A program made the position numbers and the translations under genes. This document shows positions 8,493 to 17,486 of a stretch of 64,000 nucleotides of DNA, one piece after another. The DNA is taken from the NCBI RefSeq assembly GCF_009754905.2, contig NZ_CP066775.1, positions 2,108,001 to 2,172,000 on the forward strand. The letters run 5' to 3'. The stretch comes from Mucilaginibacter ginkgonis. GTDB taxonomy: Bacteria > Bacteroidota > Bacteroidia > Sphingobacteriales > Sphingobacteriaceae. Position 1 is the stretch's first letter; each line of letters starts with the position of its first letter. The notes beneath the pieces were generated by a model. It had not been told where the DNA came from, did no database searches, and saw nothing but the letters and a program-made list of their open reading frames with translations.

Positions 8493-8996
8493 ATGGGGAA
8501 AATTTTTACGTTTTGGTATTGTGGGTGTATCTTAACCGCGTTAACGGTTAGTGCAATTATTGCCCCTGCCCAAGCGAGCCAAACACGCCCCGATACCACC
8601 AGCATTCGCCTCCGAAGCAAATCCTCAGGAAAAGGCTCATACCTAAAAAACGGGTTTCACGTTTCTTTCCCAACCTTTAAAGCATTTACGCCATCTGTAA
8701 AAGCCGCTGCTGCAAAATCTGCCGCGGATGAAAAAGTGCTTAACAACGTACAGATATTCCCCAATCCGGTTACAGATCAGATCAATCTTAAATATACCAT
8801 CACCAAAAATACGATGGTGACTATTTCTGTAATGGATGTATTAGGCAACAGCGTACTTACGTTGTTGCAGCAACGCCTCGATCCAGGCGAACAAAAATTT
8901 ACCTACAACCTTAACAAGCAGTTAACCAGCGGCTTCTACTTTGTACGCGTCAATGCAGGCGCCGAGTCTGTCATCAGGCGCATATCTGTCCTCTAA
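8493..8996 (+). CDS. Small secreted protein with T9SS type A sorting domain
   Basis: 167 aa. An N-terminal hydrophobic signal peptide (about residues 8-28, ending AQA) is followed by a short basic linker, then from about residue 88 the Por secretion tail: IFPNPVTDQINLKY, VMDVLGN, LTSGFYFVRV and a final RRISVL. This is the type IX secretion sorting domain, so the protein is expected to leave the cell and be anchored or released at the surface. There is almost no cargo domain between signal and sorting domain, which is odd. Confidence 0.85.
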   Translation: MGKIFTFWYCGCILTALTVSAIIAPAQASQTRPDTTSIRLRSKSSGKGSYLKNGFHVSFPTFKAFTPSVKAAAAKSAADEKVLNNVQIFPNPVTDQINLKYTITKNTMVTISVMDVLGNSVLTLLQQRLDPGEQKFTYNLNKQLTSGFYFVRVNAGAESVIRRISVL

Positions 8997-9050
8997 GCGT
9001 TACGTTTTGCAAAAATGATGTTGCACTAAACTTCTTGGTGCATATAGTGT

Positions 9051-9058
9051 TAGTTTTG
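9051..9058 (+). promoter_or_regulatory. Putative -7 box for the FAH-M23-bcp run
   Basis: TAGTTTTG matches TAnnTTTG, 20 bp before the ATG at 9078. No TTTG element at 19-20 bp spacing was found. Confidence 0.4.
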
Positions 9059-9077
9059 GCAGTATTACAAAACCACT

Positions 9078-9689
9078 ATGAAGATCATCGCCATTGGCCG
9101 TAATTATGCCGAACACGCCAAAGAATTAAACAATCCCGTTCCGACTGTCCCGGTTATATTTATGAAACCGGACACAGCCTTGCTTAAAGACAATAAGCCA
9201 TTTTATTTGCCTGAGTTTTCGCAGGATGTGCACCACGAGATCGAGATCGTTTTGAAAGTGTGCAAAGAAGGCAAACACATAGAAGAGCAGTTTGCATCTG
9301 CCTATTACGATGAAATTGGGTTGGGAATTGATTTTACAGCCCGAGACATTCAAAGCAAGCACAAAGAAAAAGGCCTGCCATGGGAACTGGCCAAGGCTTT
9401 TGATAATTCTGCGCCGGTAAGCAACTTTTTACCTAAATCGCAATTTGCAGATCTTTACAATATGAATTTCCATTTAGATATTAATGGAGAGCCCAGGCAA
9501 AAAGGCAACACGCAAGACCTGCTGTTTTCGTTCGAAAAGATTATCGCCTTTGTTTCAAAATATGTAACCTTAAAAAAAGGCGACCTCATATTTACCGGAA
9601 CCCCCGAAGGTGTATCTCAGGTTAAAATAGGCGACCATCTGGAGGGCTATCTGGAAAATGAAAAATTATTAGACTTCCATATCAAGTGA
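9078..9689 (+). CDS. Fumarylacetoacetate hydrolase-family protein
   Basis: 203 aa, the short form of the family with only the catalytic domain. It starts IAIGRNYAEHAKEL, then MKPDTALL, the metal-site segment HHEIEIVLKV, IDFTARDIQ, and ends with GDLIFTGTPEGVSQV, all FAH-superfamily hallmarks. Such enzymes hydrolyse or decarboxylate 2-oxo acids (for example acylpyruvates or oxaloacetate) using Mg. The stop TGA overlaps the next ATG, so it is probably translationally coupled to the M23 peptidase gene. Confidence 0.92.
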   Translation: MKIIAIGRNYAEHAKELNNPVPTVPVIFMKPDTALLKDNKPFYLPEFSQDVHHEIEIVLKVCKEGKHIEEQFASAYYDEIGLGIDFTARDIQSKHKEKGLPWELAKAFDNSAPVSNFLPKSQFADLYNMNFHLDINGEPRQKGNTQDLLFSFEKIIAFVSKYVTLKKGDLIFTGTPEGVSQVKIGDHLEGYLENEKLLDFHIK

Positions 9690-11410
9690 TGGCGTTTAAG
9701 AGGTTATTCTTAGCAGCACTGGCATTTTCGATCTTAAGTTTTTCAGCATTTGCTCAACCGGGGCCTGCACCGGCCAGGCAATACCCGCAAAATATTTTTC
9801 GATATCCGCTTGATCTGCCGCCGAGCACTGCCGGCGGTTTTGCCGAGTTAAGGTCAAACCATTTTCATTCAGGTCTTGATTTCCGTACCAATCAACGCGA
9901 GGGCTACCCTGTTCATGCTGCTTATGACGGGTATGTGTCTCGCATACGGGTGCAGTTTGGCGGCTTTGGAAACGCTTTATATATCACCCATCCAAACGGT
10001 TTTACATCTGTGTACGGGCATTTGCAACGCTTCAGCCCGGAAATATTGCAGGCGTTACGTGCAGAACAAAAGCGCCAGCAAAAAGACGTGGTAGATTTTA
10101 GCCCCAACCCCTTGCAGTTTCCGGTTTACAAAGGGCAAATTGTAGCATGGTCTGGTAATACCGGTGGCTCTGCCGGGCCGCATCTGCATTTTGAATTGCG
10201 TGATAGCGAAACAGAGCAGACCATTAATCCGCAATTGTTTGGCTTAACCATTCCAGACAGGGTACCGCCCACCATCATGTCTGTTGCGGTCTACCATCTT
10301 AATGGTGCTCCTTTTAGTGAAAAAACAGAGAAAGCAATTTTCCAGGTGACTGGCGCGGGCGGCAATTATCATCCGGTTCATCCATCTGTTTTGGAAATTG
10401 GCGAAGAGGCCGCTATGGGCATTGCCGTAAACGACATGAACAGTGCCTCTGCTAACCGTAACGGTGCATTTTCCATTCAATTATTGCTAGACGGCAAGTC
10501 AATCTATACTTTCATGGCCGAGCGCTTCGCATTCGATCAAACACATGCCATAAACGCCTACATAGACTATCCCCTATTTTTATCCTCGGGCCGATGGATA
10601 CAAAAATGTTTCATACTTCCGGGCAGCCGCATTACAGTCTATCCGCAATCCGTGAATCGTGGCCTCATCAAACTGACGGACGATGAAGTGCACGACCTGC
10701 AGTACGTGGTAAAGGATGTTGCCGGCAATACGTCCATGGTCAATCTAAAAATTAAAAGAGGGCTTGTTAAAGCTGAGATGCCACCAGGTGCAGGTACCAC
10801 GCGCGTCAATTACAACCAAACCACGGTATTCACCCGCGATAAACTAAAACTCACCATCAATCCCTACAACCTTTACGATAACCTGGACATGACTTTTACC
10901 GAGCTGCCAAAGCGCCCCGGTGCATATTCGGCCGTATATAAAATTCATAACCACTTAACACCCATTCACGACAGCATTAACGTTTGGATAAAACCCGACA
11001 GCACTTTAGGCAACCTTGTAAACAAAGCGGTCATCTACAATACATACAGGGGATCAGTGGGTGGAGTATATGAAGATGGCTATATCAAATCCGCTCCGCG
11101 TGATTTCGGGGAATTCTATATCAGAGTTGATACCATCCCCCCAACCATTCGTCCGGTTAATTTAGTGAATGGTGGCAGCATGGCCGGCAAGTCGAAAATG
11201 ACCTTTCGAATTGGCGATAACCTTTCCGGAATTAAATCTTACCTGGCTAAAATAGACGGCGAGTGGGTACTATTTGAATGGGATTTCAAAACCAAGTTGT
11301 TAAATCATACATTTGATGGTACGCTGTCATCGGGCAAGCACAGCTTAGAGCTTACCGTGACAGACAATAAAGACAACACGGCGCAGTACAACGCTACATT
11401 CTACAGATAA
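9689..11410 (+). CDS. Exported M23-family (LytM-like) peptidase
   Basis: 573 aa from the ATG at 9689; a GTG at 9686 is also possible. Signal peptide (residues 1-23, ending AFAQ), then an M23 domain: HSGLD with the first zinc ligands near residues 57-61, and GPHLHFEL near 160. The first half thus has the residues needed for cleaving peptidoglycan cross-links in the periplasm. The remaining ~380 residues look like beta-rich Ig-type modules. Overlaps FAH (TGATG) and Bcp (TAATG) by one base each. Confidence 0.9.
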   Translation: MAFKRLFLAALAFSILSFSAFAQPGPAPARQYPQNIFRYPLDLPPSTAGGFAELRSNHFHSGLDFRTNQREGYPVHAAYDGYVSRIRVQFGGFGNALYITHPNGFTSVYGHLQRFSPEILQALRAEQKRQQKDVVDFSPNPLQFPVYKGQIVAWSGNTGGSAGPHLHFELRDSETEQTINPQLFGLTIPDRVPPTIMSVAVYHLNGAPFSEKTEKAIFQVTGAGGNYHPVHPSVLEIGEEAAMGIAVNDMNSASANRNGAFSIQLLLDGKSIYTFMAERFAFDQTHAINAYIDYPLFLSSGRWIQKCFILPGSRITVYPQSVNRGLIKLTDDEVHDLQYVVKDVAGNTSMVNLKIKRGLVKAEMPPGAGTTRVNYNQTTVFTRDKLKLTINPYNLYDNLDMTFTELPKRPGAYSAVYKIHNHLTPIHDSINVWIKPDSTLGNLVNKAVIYNTYRGSVGGVYEDGYIKSAPRDFGEFYIRVDTIPPTIRPVNLVNGGSMAGKSKMTFRIGDNLSGIKSYLAKIDGEWVLFEWDFKTKLLNHTFDGTLSSGKHSLELTVTDNKDNTAQYNATFYR

Positions 11411-11871
11411 TGGCAACACTACAACAAGGCGACAAAGCCCCTGGGTTTACAGCTAAGGACCAAAACGGCAATGCCGTTTCATTGAGTGATTTTGAAGGCA
11501 AAACAGTGATCCTATATTTTTACCCAAAAGATGATACCCCTGGTTGCACGGCAGAGGCCTGCGACTTTAGGGATAATTATCAATCGTTGTTAAGCCAGGG
11601 CTATGAGGTGATAGGTGTTAGCGTGGATGATGAAAAATCGCACAAAAAATTTGAGACCAAATACAGCCTGCCTTTTACCTTGATAGCTGATACCGGCCAC
11701 GAGATTGTTGAAGCTTATGGCGTTTGGGGCGAAAAGAGCATGTATGGCAAAACTTACATGGGTGTCAACCGCTCGACATTTATTATTGACGGCGACGGCA
11801 TTATCAAACACATTATCACCAAGGTTGATACCAAAGCGGCTTCGCAGCAGGTGTTAGACCTGGTAGGTTAA
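11410..11871 (+). CDS. bcp: Thioredoxin-dependent thiol peroxidase (Bcp/PrxQ)
   Basis: 153 aa. Thioredoxin fold with peroxidatic Cys46 in PGCTAEAC and a second Cys51 five residues later, the usual resolving cysteine of atypical two-Cys PrxQ. Reduces H2O2 and organic peroxides in the cytoplasm using thioredoxin. The ATG shares its A with the TAA stop of the M23 gene, so the three genes from 9078 are probably one transcription unit. Confidence 0.96.
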   Translation: MATLQQGDKAPGFTAKDQNGNAVSLSDFEGKTVILYFYPKDDTPGCTAEACDFRDNYQSLLSQGYEVIGVSVDDEKSHKKFETKYSLPFTLIADTGHEIVEAYGVWGEKSMYGKTYMGVNRSTFIIDGDGIIKHIITKVDTKAASQQVLDLVG

Positions 11872-11921
11872 AAACAAAATTTCTGTTTTAAGGGTTATCC
11901 TTCGTTAAATAATAATACTGA

Positions 11922-12476
11922 ATGTCTGCACAGGTAGAAGATGAAGAAATATTAAGCAAGTTCCGGGAAGAACGCACCCGCAATGAGGCTTTTACCCTGT
12001 TGCTAAAAAAATACCAGCAAAAGATCTATTGGCACGTACGCCGTATGGTAATTGACCATGACGATGCTGATGATATTACCCAGGATGTTTTTATAAAGGT
12101 TTGGAAGAACCTGCCGGGCTTTAGGGCCGACGCGCAATTATACACCTGGATGTACCGCATTGCCACCAACGAGTGCATTACCTTTCTGAATAAGAAGAAG
12201 CAGAAAAATAACGTTCCATTGGATGAGGTTTCTTACGACCTGGCAGATACTTTGGCCGAGTCTGCATACTTTGACGGGGATAAAGCGCAACGCAAATTAC
12301 AGGAAGCATTGTTAACCCTGCCAGATAAACAAAGGCTGGTATTTAACATGAAATACTATGATGACATGAAGTACGAAGAAATATCTGACGTGCTTGGGAC
12401 AAGTGTCGGTGCATTGAAGGCATCTTTCCACCTGGCGGTTAAAAAAATCGAAACTTTTTTAACTTCTAACGACTAA
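11922..12476 (+). CDS. ECF-type sigma-70 family RNA polymerase sigma factor
   Basis: 184 aa, with sigma region 2 (DADDITQDVFIKVWKNL, then YTWMYRIATNE) and region 4 (LPDKQRLVFNMKYY ... YEEISDVLGTSVGALKASF). No region 3, as in ECF sigma factors. The next two rightward genes encode a membrane protein and a periplasmic protein, so it probably belongs to an envelope-response unit; that link is inferred from order only. Confidence 0.94.
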   Translation: MSAQVEDEEILSKFREERTRNEAFTLLLKKYQQKIYWHVRRMVIDHDDADDITQDVFIKVWKNLPGFRADAQLYTWMYRIATNECITFLNKKKQKNNVPLDEVSYDLADTLAESAYFDGDKAQRKLQEALLTLPDKQRLVFNMKYYDDMKYEEISDVLGTSVGALKASFHLAVKKIETFLTSND

Positions 12477-12527
12477 TTTTGCAATTCAATTTAAACCTTT
12501 GGCTATTAAAAGTATCTACACTTAGAT

Positions 12528-13247
12528 ATGAATAACGATACAGAGAATAAGGAATGGCTTAAAGACTATCCCGCACTTGATGGTGTTGCGAAAGGCAACC
12601 CCTTTGTTGTGCCCGATGGTTTTTTTAACGCCAGTGAAGAGCAGATATTATCGTCAGTAAATATTTTAAGCACTATACAATCAGATACACAAGCGTTTAG
12701 CGTACCGGGTAACTACTTCGAAGATTTACAAAGCAATATTTTAAGCAGGGTTAAGATAGAAGAAGTATTAGGCAAAGATCATTCGTTTACCGTTCCGGAT
12801 AATTATTTTACAGACATGCATGAGCAGATCACCAGCCGTATTGCTGTTGAAGAAGCTGCCCGGGCACCGTTTACTGTTCCCGAAGGATATTTTGAAACGC
12901 TTAACCGCGAGATCTTAAACCAAACTGCCGGTTTAGAGGCTATACAGCGTCGTGGCGTAATACGTAAACTGGTTTCTACTGCTGCTTTCAAATATGCAAG
13001 TGCGGCATGTTTTGCATTGATAGTGGGCGCGGGTATCATAATCAGTCAGCAAAATTCGCCAAGAGCATTGCACGATAAAACGTACCTGCATAAGGCATTG
13101 TCCGAAGTGCCTAACGCGGATATTAAAGGTTACCTTGAAATGCGTGTAGATGCTAATGATGCTAACGGTAAAATCGACGAGAACAGCCAGTCTGACTTAA
13201 GCAATGTGAGTACAGACGATATGAAAGATTATTTAAGCAGCAATTAA
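12528..13247 (+). CDS. Single-pass membrane protein with four VPxGYF repeats, possible anti-sigma factor
   Basis: 239 aa. The N-terminal ~140 residues contain four copies of a short motif at regular spacing: PFVVPDGFF (25-33), AFSVPGNYF (56-64), SFTVPDNYF (86-94) and PFTVPEGYF (114-122), each followed by an amphipathic stretch with L/M-x3-I-x-R. One transmembrane helix lies at about 155-173, and an acidic tail follows. Position straight after an ECF sigma gene and a cytoplasmic repeat region before the helix suggest sigma-factor binding, but no known anti-sigma domain is recognised. Confidence 0.7.
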   Translation: MNNDTENKEWLKDYPALDGVAKGNPFVVPDGFFNASEEQILSSVNILSTIQSDTQAFSVPGNYFEDLQSNILSRVKIEEVLGKDHSFTVPDNYFTDMHEQITSRIAVEEAARAPFTVPEGYFETLNREILNQTAGLEAIQRRGVIRKLVSTAAFKYASAACFALIVGAGIIISQQNSPRALHDKTYLHKALSEVPNADIKGYLEMRVDANDANGKIDENSQSDLSNVSTDDMKDYLSSN

Positions 13248-13262
13248 CGGGTTCTTTAAGAA

Positions 13263-13769
13263 ATGAAAAGTGTTTTAAAATACCTGTGTTTTACATTGCT
13301 GATCAGCACCGGCTACAACGCCAGGGCGCAGCGTGGCATGGGTATGCCATTTCGTTATAACTCGCCATATAGTGTCGACAGGCGCTTTAACAGGCCTCAG
13401 ATAGCAGAAAGCCGCCCGGGTATCAAAAAGCTGAACGCGATAAGAAACAACTACATTAACAAGCGTCTTAATTTAACGCCTGAAGAAGCCGATCGCTTTT
13501 GGCCTTTATATAACCAGTATCAGAACGAACTTGCAAGCATTCAGGCTTTGCGCAGGCAAAATAACGCCAATATGCAGCAAAGTAGTATAGACAGGGTAAA
13601 CCAGGACATGTACTACGATCAGCAATTAGTTGCCGTCCGGTCGCATTATAAAGACCTGTTTTTAAAAGTACTTCCGGCAGATAAGGTTGTTAGCCTTTAC
13701 CAGAGCGAGCGCGAATTCAGGGGCGAGCTTTTCAAACAGTTACAGGAACGCGGGCAACCCGACAATTAA
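13263..13769 (+). CDS. Periplasmic LTPEEA protein, Spy/CpxP-like
   Basis: 168 aa. Signal peptide (residues 1-23, ending ARAQ) followed by a basic, Asn/Arg-rich mature protein that is mostly helical. LTPEEA at residues 71-76 within NKRLNLTPEEADRFWPLY resembles the LTxxQ/LTPEE motif of the periplasmic stress-sensing and metal-binding Spy/CpxP family. Only 15 bp downstream of the membrane protein gene, so the three genes likely form a sigma/membrane/periplasmic stress unit. Confidence 0.72.
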   Translation: MKSVLKYLCFTLLISTGYNARAQRGMGMPFRYNSPYSVDRRFNRPQIAESRPGIKKLNAIRNNYINKRLNLTPEEADRFWPLYNQYQNELASIQALRRQNNANMQQSSIDRVNQDMYYDQQLVAVRSHYKDLFLKVLPADKVVSLYQSEREFRGELFKQLQERGQPDN

Positions 13770-13817
13770 TTTTACCGGATATTAAGCTGCAGTTGCGTTA
13801 ATTTGCATGCTGGAACC

Positions 13818-15005
13818 ATGCTTACACTTCGACAGCTTTTCTTAGCCAATAACGCGCAAACCACAGACTTCCCTCTTCTTCTCGAGTTTGAGCGAGCCAA
13901 AGGTGTGTATATGTATGATGCCAACGGCAAGCCGTATATAGATCTGATATCCGGCATCGGCGTGAGCAACATTGGCCACTGTAATGACGAGGTGGTTGCC
14001 GCGGTAACTGAACAGGTAAGTAAATACATGCACCTGATGGTCTACGGCGAATATGTGCAGTCGCCGCAGGTTTTGTTTGCAGAAAAGTTGGTCAGCCTGC
14101 TGCCGTCGACACTTAATTCCGTCTATTTCGTCAACTCTGGGGCAGAAGCTGCAGAAGGTGCACTCAAATTAGCTAAGCGGCATACAGGCCGTAGCGGCAT
14201 AATAGCGTTTAAAAATTCTTATCATGGCAGCACCCACGGCGCGCTGAGCATTATGGGCAGCGACGAGTTTAAACGTGGTTACGGCCCTTTACTGCCTGAT
14301 GTTGACTTCATAGAACTAAACCGAACCGATCAATTAAACGCGATCACAGTCGACACCGCGTGTGTTATTTTAGAAACTATACAAGGCGAGGCCGGTATTC
14401 GTACACCGGATCCTGACTACATGCTGGCATTGCGTGAGCGGTGCAATGAAACAGGTGCCCTGCTCATACTTGATGAGATCCAAACCGCCTTTGGCCGAAC
14501 CGGGAAAATGTTCGCCTTTGAGCATTTTGATATTGTGCCTGATATTTTACTGTTAGGCAAGGCCTTGGGCGGCGGTATGCCCCTTGGCGCCTTTATCTCG
14601 TCGGCAAAGATTATGGGTGCTTTAAAAGATAACCCCATGCTTGGCCATATTACTACGTTTGGCGGCCACCCCGTTAGCTGCGCTGCCGGTTTAGCTGCTT
14701 TAAAGGTTTTGCTGGAGCAAGATCTGGTAAAAGGCGTTGATGAAAAAGGCCGGCTGTTAAAGTCGTCGCTCCAACACCCTGCCATTACAGAAATACGCGG
14801 CAAAGGGCTGATGCTCGCTGTGGGATTTAAAGATTTCGCACTCAATAAAAAGATAATAAACCATTGCATAGCGAATGGCGTAGTAACCGATTGGTTCCTG
14901 CATTGCGATGACGCTATGCGTATCGCTCCTCCACTTATTATCACAACAGACGAGATCATTCAGGCTTGCGGAGTTATCGATGATGCTATAGCTGTGTGCG
15001 TTTAG
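13818..15005 (+). CDS. Class III PLP aminotransferase (acetylornithine-type)
   Basis: 395 aa from the ATG at 13818; an in-frame TTG at 13803 would add five residues but is less likely. Fold-type I motifs: FVNSGAEAAEGALKLA, KNSYHGSTHGA, LILDEIQTAFGRTG with the cofactor Asp, and LLLGKALGGGMPLG with the PLP-binding Lys. Family members transfer an amino group from acetylornithine, 4-aminobutyrate or ornithine to 2-oxoglutarate. There are no arginine-pathway neighbours, so I do not assign argD. Confidence 0.9.
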   Translation: MLTLRQLFLANNAQTTDFPLLLEFERAKGVYMYDANGKPYIDLISGIGVSNIGHCNDEVVAAVTEQVSKYMHLMVYGEYVQSPQVLFAEKLVSLLPSTLNSVYFVNSGAEAAEGALKLAKRHTGRSGIIAFKNSYHGSTHGALSIMGSDEFKRGYGPLLPDVDFIELNRTDQLNAITVDTACVILETIQGEAGIRTPDPDYMLALRERCNETGALLILDEIQTAFGRTGKMFAFEHFDIVPDILLLGKALGGGMPLGAFISSAKIMGALKDNPMLGHITTFGGHPVSCAAGLAALKVLLEQDLVKGVDEKGRLLKSSLQHPAITEIRGKGLMLAVGFKDFALNKKIINHCIANGVVTDWFLHCDDAMRIAPPLIITTDEIIQACGVIDDAIAVCV

Positions 15006-15209
15006 CACACCGGCTAATCTGTGTCACAAGTCTGTTATCATTTTAGTAATTCTTCAGTTTTAGGGTGCTTTGCAAAACATTTTAGCACCTTAACCAGTTT
15101 CTACATGCGAAAAGCGTTTTAAAATCAGCACAGCGCAACAATTTGCCCGCCCTTTAAAATGCCCGGAAGTAAGTGCCTAAACGCTGCTTCCCAAACTTTA
15201 CACTACCAC

Positions 15210-17486
15210 ATGAAAATAGCTTATATCTCAACCTACCTGCCGCGCGAGTGCGGTATCGCTACCTTTAACAACAACCTGATGCAGGCCATCAGTGCAAACT
15301 TCCCTGAAAGGACTACACGTTTGCAAAACGGCTTTGTTGTAGCGTTAAATGATTCTGACGATACTAACCAGTACGAATACCCCGAAGAGGTTAAATATGT
15401 AATCCGACAGAACCATCAAAAAGATTATATCCGCGCGGCAAATTATATCAATACCAGTGACGTAAATGCAGTAATACTGGAGCATGAGTTTGGTATTTAC
15501 GGCGGTGAAAGCGGCATCTATATTTTGCCTCTGCTTAACAGGTTAGAAAAGCCATTGATCTCTATCTTGCACACCATCTTAAAAGAGCCAAACTATGTGC
15601 AGCGCGTAATCATCCGCGAAATTGCAGAGCAATCGGCCAAAGTGGTGGTTATGAGCAAAAGAGCTGTAGAATTTTTGACTACCGTTTATGACATCCCTCG
15701 CGAAAAAATACAGTTGATAGAGCATGGTGTACCTGATCTGGAAGAACCTGAACCCAATCCGGTTAAAAGCCTGGCTGCTTTTAAAAACAAAAAGGTGCTG
15801 TTAACTTTTGGTCTAATCAGCCGTAATAAAGGTTTAGAGGTAGTGGTAAAAGCTTTACCAAAAATTGTAGAAAAACATCCGGATGCGATGTATGTGATAT
15901 TGGGTAACACACACCCGGGTGTGGTGAAACATTCGGGCGAGGAATACCGCGACAGTTTAAAAAGCCTGGCAGCTAAATTGGGCGTGTCAGACAATCTTGC
16001 ATTCATCAATAAATTTGTAACCGAAGAAGAACTTATCAATTATCTAACCGCAGCTACCTTGTACGTAACACCGTACCATAACGAGGCGCAGATCACCAGC
16101 GGTACGTTATCTTATGCAGTTGGCGCCGGTGCCGCGGTTGTATCTACACCTTATTGGCATGCTACAGAACTATTAGCAGAAAACCGCGGCCGCTTGTTCG
16201 ACTTTAAAGACCCCGATGGTTTGGCAGCGAACGTAAACGATCTGCTTGATAATGAAGATAAGCTTCAAAAACTAAAACAAAACGCTTATCAATATGGCCT
16301 TAATCTTCGCTGGCCAAAAATTGGCGGTGAGTATATAGCCACAGCACAAGATGCTTTAATTAATCATGATTTTAGCGACAAGATACTTAAGAATAGTATT
16401 GTCGATCCGGAGATATTACCAAAATTCAGCCTGGCACATGTAAGACGTTTAACAGACGACACCGGTATAGTTCAACACGCTAAATATGGCATTCCGAATT
16501 TAAAAGAAGGTTACTGCCTTGATGATAACAGTCGAGCGTTGATCATGGCGCTTATGGCTTACCAGCGTAATAAAAGCCAGGAAGCCTTAGACCTGCTGCC
16601 AATATACCTAAGCTATATCCACTACATGCAGCGCGAGGACGGTAACTTCCGTAATTTCCTCAGCTTCGATCGCCGCTACTTGGATGAAGTAGGTACAGAA
16701 GATTCGTTCGGCCGTACGATATGGGCATTAGGTCATCTCATCAGTTGCGCATCTAACAACTCATATCGTGAATTCGCGATGGAACTGTTCCACCGCTCCT
16801 ATCCGCATTTCGAAACGCTGGTGCACTTACGGGGCATGGCCAATACGATCATCGGTATTTGCTTATACCTGAAGGTTTATCCAACTGACGAAGGCATGAT
16901 GGCACAAATGGCACGTATGACACAGCCTTTGATCGATGGCTATGAGAAGCACCAAACAGAGGATTGGCAATGGTTCGAAGAAAAGATGACCTACGATAAC
17001 GGCATACTTCCGTTGGCGTTGCTGCACTCATACGAAATTACAGGCAATGAAAATGTAAAACGCGTTGCCATGAATACTATGGCGTTCCTTGATAAACATA
17101 CGCTGTCTAACGGTTATCTAAACCCCGTTGGCAACGACGGATGGTTCCACAAGGGCGGAAAGATGCCTATTTACGATCAGCAAGCAATTGAGACTATGGC
17201 CATGGTGCTGATGCATTTCCAGGCATACGAGATTTTCCGCGAGCCTGAGTATATCGAAAAAATGTTCTTAAGTTACAAATGGTTCCTTGGCGAAAACTCG
17301 TTGCGCGCGCCACTTTACGATTACGAAACTAAGGGTGGTTGCGACGGCCTTCAGCCATCCGGCATTAACCGCAACCAAGGGGCAGAAAGTACGTTGGCCT
17401 ATCTTATCTCCCATCTCACCGTGCTTAAAGCATTTGAGCTGGAGTATGAATACAAAAAATACGGTCAAAGTATACAGATCTGCTAA
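15210..17486 (+). CDS. Glycosyltransferase with C-terminal all-helical domain
   Basis: 758 aa from ATG 15210 (MKIAYISTYLPRECGIATF); an upstream TTG/CTG-type extension from 15159 is unlikely. Residues 1 to about 410 are a GT-B, GT4-like glycosyltransferase, with TFGLISRNKGLEVV, the nucleotide-sugar site region GTLSYAVGAGAAVVSTPY and a conserved Glu-rich segment. The last ~330 residues look like a six-hairpin helical toroid (for example DDNSRALIMALMAY, QREDGNFRNFLSF, QQAIETMAM), as in some glycosidases and phosphorylases. Its partner glycosyltransferase gene follows with no gap, so the two likely build one glycan. The acceptor is unknown. Confidence 0.85.
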   Translation: MKIAYISTYLPRECGIATFNNNLMQAISANFPERTTRLQNGFVVALNDSDDTNQYEYPEEVKYVIRQNHQKDYIRAANYINTSDVNAVILEHEFGIYGGESGIYILPLLNRLEKPLISILHTILKEPNYVQRVIIREIAEQSAKVVVMSKRAVEFLTTVYDIPREKIQLIEHGVPDLEEPEPNPVKSLAAFKNKKVLLTFGLISRNKGLEVVVKALPKIVEKHPDAMYVILGNTHPGVVKHSGEEYRDSLKSLAAKLGVSDNLAFINKFVTEEELINYLTAATLYVTPYHNEAQITSGTLSYAVGAGAAVVSTPYWHATELLAENRGRLFDFKDPDGLAANVNDLLDNEDKLQKLKQNAYQYGLNLRWPKIGGEYIATAQDALINHDFSDKILKNSIVDPEILPKFSLAHVRRLTDDTGIVQHAKYGIPNLKEGYCLDDNSRALIMALMAYQRNKSQEALDLLPIYLSYIHYMQREDGNFRNFLSFDRRYLDEVGTEDSFGRTIWALGHLISCASNNSYREFAMELFHRSYPHFETLVHLRGMANTIIGICLYLKVYPTDEGMMAQMARMTQPLIDGYEKHQTEDWQWFEEKMTYDNGILPLALLHSYEITGNENVKRVAMNTMAFLDKHTLSNGYLNPVGNDGWFHKGGKMPIYDQQAIETMAMVLMHFQAYEIFREPEYIEKMFLSYKWFLGENSLRAPLYDYETKGGCDGLQPSGINRNQGAESTLAYLISHLTVLKAFELEYEYKKYGQSIQIC

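Noticed and set aside
15159-15209. Extended N-terminus of the first glycosyltransferase
   Set aside because: The extra 17 residues are not glycosyltransferase-like, while MKIAYIS at 15210 is the typical family start.
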